Below, one piece after another: positions 59,869-64,000 of a stretch of DNA of 64,000 nt. The DNA lies in NCBI GenBank assembly GCA_047495785.1, contig JBLDXI010000015.1, positions 4,030,001-4,094,000 of the forward strand, given 5' to 3'. The notes under the pieces were generated by a model that saw nothing but the letters and a program-made list of their open reading frames with translations, was not told the DNA's origin and did not search any database. The position numbers were made by a program, and so were the translations under genes. Position 1 is the stretch's first letter, and the number at the start of each line of letters is the position of its first letter. This DNA comes from Lepidodermella squamata. Its lineage: Eukaryota; Gastrotricha.

Positions 59869-61603
59869 ATGAGTTTCCCGACCGAATATAGTTTTCACCC
59901 TTTGCCTTCTGATTCTGAGGACTGGACAACTGCTACTAGAAAGAAGAGCTCAAGGATAAATAGTGATGAACGCCAGTATTCTTCAAGCTCGTCAAGCAAG
60001 CGCTCAACGGCTATAGCTTCGTCATCTAATTATTGGATTGAACGAATTGATATACAACGAAGTCAATATAACGTCAACAGCGAATCAGCTTGCACTCTGA
60101 TGGCTGCTGAGGCTATTCTACGACTCTTAAGCACCGATTAATTCTCTGACCATCTAGTCCAGCCAACCAGCGAGACTTTGGAAGAAATTCTTGATACATG
60201 TTCAGACGTTAAATGCGACCACCTAGCTGCTCAAGATCTGTTCGACGGAAGTATTTCTCGATATTCGATGGGGTTGGAATACCACTCGGAAAAGCAAATG
60301 CCCCTTCAAGATATCGATAATCTTGCGAAGTTAGTAAATAACTTGCTGGATAGTGGCCCGTTCGCTCTATTGTTGACCAAACCGCCTGAATCAATTGCTT
60401 TGATCGTACAATCGGCGACTCAATTCATTTTATTCGACTCGCATCGCCGACATCATACTTCAGGTGCTTATTTCGCTATTGCCAATACTATCACGTTGAT
60501 TTTGAATGAAATACAACTGATTTGGCCGGTTACGCATTTCGATGACGGCTTCGGCTCGCAAATTGAAATGCTGAATACTCTCCAGTATGGAGTGATTTCT
60601 AGGAAAGCAATTCCTCTTCCCCAGCTGCACTATGATGTGTTGCCCATGCGACATTCTAGTTTGGAGGCTAAATTTTCGGATTTGGCGAAGCAGGTCTCAA
60701 CACTTACAAAGGAACTTGGTGCCGCTCAGGTAAGATGACCTTCGAGAATTTTTTAATAGATATTAAAATTCAGCGTGTTTTACGAAATATGCGAATATTT
60801 CCTTGAGTTTTCAACTGTTTTCATGCTGCCTGATAATTGCCCTCAATATAATTATAAATTTATATAAAATTATTTAAAATTAATATTCGCTATAACCGGA
60901 GAGTCGATGGGATCTGGTTCGATTATTATCGGAATTTTACCCGGTTTGACCGAATTTTTTTCCAATATCTTATTTTCCGTCTAGTGATAGCCTTTCTTTT
61001 AATCACACCGAAAATTGTAGACTTATGATAGAAACTCTATTACTCTGTGGATCTTTTATACAAGATTTCAATCATCAGCAGCTGACGAGGACGGTCAAGG
61101 AATCTTCCAAGCTGAATCTTGTGCTTTTAATCTTTTCAGTCGCAAATTGCTGAGCTTGAAAGCAAAAACGCGAGCATGGTTGCTGACCTGACGCGATTTT
61201 TCAACAGCTTTCTGCGAGTTCAGGCCGCCTCATCCGCTAACAATGCCGAGGCGATCAAGAAACTGGCTGTTGAATTCAACCTTCAACTGAACCCAGCTGC
61301 TTCCACATCAGCTACTCCGGCTGCTAAAAATGCGCCCGAAAAAACCTAATTATTAGCACTTTCGATTGCTGCAAATGCCGTAAGACTATTTCGAACGTCT
61401 TCAGCATGTCGACCTGTTCTCACCAAATGTGCCGCCCATGCGCTAGCATTTACATCGGTGACAGAATTTGAGACAAGAAGTATCCAATCGTGTGCCCAGT
61501 CCCAGAATGCCGCAAGAAAATGGATCCGGAAGATATCTATCTTGTGTTGGATGAAAAGCAAATGACATCATTCAAACCGGATCTACAGCGCTATCGTTTA
61601 TAA
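59869..61603 (+). pseudogene. A-type gene copy, multiply broken
   Basis: It starts with an intact ATG (MSFPTEYSFH). TAA at 60139-60141 replaces the GAA codon of relatives 91 codons in. Downstream the same frame reopens with FDSHRRHHTSG and runs to the donor after 60729. Exon 2 begins at 61140; an added A in CCCGAAAAAACC (about 61336) shifts frame before the RING, and a TGG to TGA change follows near 61469. Three independent lesions show that it is a pseudogene. Confidence 0.8.
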
Positions 61604-61726
61604 AATTTGTTGATATCTGATTCGAACGATTGATCCATTGCTTCAATAATATTCAATACCAATAACTTATATCCGAAAATGAATTCAAAGAATGACTTTT
61701 TCTCTGCATCAACTTTAGGCTTTTAA

Positions 61727-62478
61727 ATGGCAGCAAGTCGACCAATTACTGGCAGTCGTCTGAACAACCCTCGCGAATCTGCCAGAAATTACCATTTCTC
61801 TCTCTCTCTCTCTTTCTCTGTTTGAAATGCCGTGAAATGTCGAGTTTGGAGGATGTCTTCGAGTCGTCTAATTGCGGCCATCTATTTTGTCGACGTTGCG
61901 TGACATCTTTCATCCTTGACCGCTACCTTTTACGCTGTCCGATGTACCCCCGTTGCCAGGCTGAACTGTCTCGCGAGGAAGCTGCTTTAGTCCTCGACGA
62001 GAGCGACGTTTTGGACTTCTGTACCTCGGACGTAGCTGGTGGTTTTGAAGAAGAATCGAAGCCATCTGTTGCTGGAACAACCGACTGCTTCAATTGCCCG
62101 AAGCCAGACTGCCGCGGCCTGGCTGAGATGGTGCCACCTTGCGTTCTTTTCATCTGCCCAGTTTGTAACTACCACATGTGTACCCGATGCAATACTGACT
62201 GGCATGCGACGGTTACCTGCGAAGAGTACGCGAGGTGGCGCGAAGAAAACGGAAGAAAACCGATTATTAGCACTTTCGATTGCTGCCAATGCCGCAAGAT
62301 TATGCCTAAAGAACACGTCTTCAGCATGTCGACCTGTTCTCATGAAATGTGCCACTCGTGCGCTGGCTTGTACTTCCGCAAACAAATCAGGGACAAGCAG
62401 TATCCCATTACGTCCCCACTCCCCGAATTCCACCAGATAATAGATCCAGAAGATACCTCTATCTTGTGTTTGGATTGA
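61727..62478 (+). pseudogene. Scrambled B-type copy with microsatellite frameshift
   Basis: The ATG at 61727 (after a TTTAG acceptor) opens 30 codons homologous to 47559, then a (TC)8 run at about 61797-61812, one unit longer than the (TC)7 of 47629, shifts frame into TGA. The downstream frame (61822-62478) is open and oddly ordered: first RING, then directly an IBR (DCFNCPKPDCRG ... CTRC), then an A-type RING (CCQC, CSHEMCHSC) whose last Cys pair is lost (TSPLPEFH). Introns normally found before the IBR are absent, and no Rcat is present. This looks like a product of ectopic recombination. Confidence 0.7.
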
Positions 62479-62636
62479 AATCAGATGAAAACATTCAGCC
62501 AGGATCGTTTTTAAATTTCTCGACTTGACAAGTTCGAATGATTGATCGCTTGTTTTAGTAATATCTAATTACCCATTTCTTAATATCCCAGAAATGACAA
62601 CTATGACCAAACTCTCTGCATCATTTAGGCTTTTAA

Positions 62637-64000
62637 ATGGCAACAAGTCGACCAAGCAATGCGGCAATCTGTTTTTTTTCGGCGTTGCGCGACACCTTTC
62701 ATCTTTGACGGCTATCTGTTACGCTCTCCCATGTACCCGCATTGCCAGGCTGAACTGCATCGCGAGGAAACGGCTAGAGTCATAAACGAAAGCGATATTT
62801 TGGACTTCTGCACCTTGGACGCAGCATTGAAACCGTCACAGGCTGACAATAAACGAAGCGTCGATCCCAAAACATCCAAGTGTGGCATGTGCTATGTTGT
62901 TAGTTCGGGCGACGATCTTTTCGAACTTTCTACCGTTTGTTCGCATCATATTTGTCGCGAATGTGCTACGAAGTGGCTGACAGGTGCTCCAAGCAGATTC
63001 TCAGCAAGCATTAGATATTGTCCGATTCCGGACTGTATAATCAGATTTGAGCAAAGTCGGAGGGAACCCTTGTTCCAATTCGCTGACTTGCTGCCTTCTC
63101 CGCCTCCGGAAGAATTTCCGTGTGAGATCTGCTTCACGACCCAAGTCATTTTCGAAGTCTTCAAACTTCGCGATTGCCAGCACCAGATTTGTCGCGAATG
63201 TGCTCGCGAATACATCCGCTCGCTGACTGCCGACATGAAGAATATGACGTGCCCTATGGTCGGATGCATGGTACGTAAGTATTATTTCTAAATCGCTGAT
63301 AATTTATATTAATAATTAATTAATAAATCAATCAAATTGTTATCGATAATTTCTGAGTATTATCATTTCAATATTGATTTTACAAATCAGTGATTGTTCC
63401 GATATTAGCAGTCTAGGAAGCCTGCGTTGAACGTTGCCACCTAGCTGAAAACTATAGCAGAATCACAGGGTAAACGGGGAACCAGTCAAGAATACATAAG
63501 CAAAGAATCAGAAAAACTTAGCATGAGCACGCCTAAATTTAGAGTTAGAACGTCAATTTTAGTTGTGAAAACGTTACGGCCCTTAGTTTTTTTAATGCTT
63601 CGCTTGTTTAATTCTACTTTTTAGGGAGAACTGACACTTGAAGATGCCGAAACTGTCATCGAAGCAGATGAAATGAAGCGCCTTACTGACATGCTGCTGA
63701 AAAAAGCTGTCATCGACTGCTTCCATTGCCCGAAGCCAGACTGCCCCGGCCTGGCCGAGATGATCCCACCTTGCGTTCGATTCATCTGCCCAGTTTGTAA
63801 CTATAACATGTGTACGCAGTGCAACGCTGACTGGCATGCGACGGTCACCTGCGAAGAGTACGCGAGGTGGCGCGAAGAAAACGGAGCCGCTGATCAGCGG
63901 TTTACTGACTACGTCCGCGATAAGAAAGTCCAGGTCTGCCCGGCTTGCAAGCAGGGTGTCGAAAAAACCGAGGGCTGCAACCACATGACATGCCGCTGTG
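62637..64000 (+). pseudogene. B-type RBR copy, 5' damaged and cut by window edge
   Basis: The ATG at 62637 (after TTTAG at 62628) starts MATSRPS, then a deletion fuses to the middle of the first RING. The main frame resumes at 62659 (RRCATPFIFDGY) to 63270, with RING-like modules starting CGMC (with CSHHICREC, CPIPDC) and CEIC (CQHQICREC, CPMVGC). The donor GTACGT at 63271 is better than in paralogs. Exon 63625 to the edge encodes IBR and most of Rcat, with EGCNHM present. Everything after the first module is intact, so a 5'-shortened ligase could be expressed from an internal ATG (62659). Status beyond 64000 is unknown. Confidence 0.55.

Overview
This is a eukaryotic, almost certainly invertebrate-animal window. 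Genes have GT-AG introns with short T-rich acceptors (many ending TTTTAG or TTTTCAG). There are divergent Cys-loop ligand-gated channel genes, RING-between-RING (RBR) ubiquitin ligases and several families of animal-type transposons. The compact introns and a repeated gene-pair layout that looks like spliced-leader operons suggest a nematode or another trans-splicing ecdysozoan. That placement is inference.

The core of the window is a tandemly amplified plus-strand cluster of ubiquitin-system genes. Each unit is a pair. Gene A carries an N-terminal globular domain with a cysteine-protease-like signature (an invariant Cys, then an Asp-x-His about 115 residues later), a coiled coil and one C3HC4 RING. 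Gene B starts 123-140 nt after the stop of A, directly behind a conserved splice-acceptor-like TTTAG or similar. It encodes a string of two to five RING-like modules followed by IBR and the catalytic Rcat domain of an RBR E3. Units lie at: 1901-3351 (single-locus version), 3623-7180 (A intact, B frameshifted), 18664-19166 (pseudogene of the first), 20087-24016 (intact), 34184-41803 (intact, with a 3.3 kb intron full of transposon debris), 45742-48681 (pseudogenes), 53179-57586 (open, but A has lost its original start to a deletion and a LINE insertion), 59869-62478 (pseudogenes, B is a scrambled chimera) and 62637 to the right edge (partial).

Interleaved on the minus strand, often convergent with the B genes, is a family of short, single-exon Cys-loop receptors (1-1091 partial, 24132-25298, 28274-29413, 31292-32434) with two truncated relatives (7325-7440, 44004-44690). 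A pair of small CD225/dispanin-like two-pass membrane proteins sits at 26392-27314.

Mobile DNA includes a two-ORF Jockey/I/R1-type LINE (9019-14137) nested between CACTAG inverted repeats (8257-15394), a Crypton-like tyrosine recombinase gene (15905-17366), a degraded MULE-like transposase (about 17690-18235), a 5'-truncated RTE-type LINE with a 12-bp target-site duplication inside an A gene (50947-53139), and at least five inverted-repeat elements. Repeated 5' leaders, 3' flanks and whole blocks (about 30966-35050 versus 43447-46614) show that the cluster grows by segmental duplication and decays by nonsense mutation, deletion and insertion.

The genes plausibly form a fast-evolving ubiquitin-conjugation module (putative deubiquitinase-like A plus ligase B), but no function is proven by sequence alone. 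Coordinates of spliced genes span the first to last exon; exon boundaries are in the evidence text.
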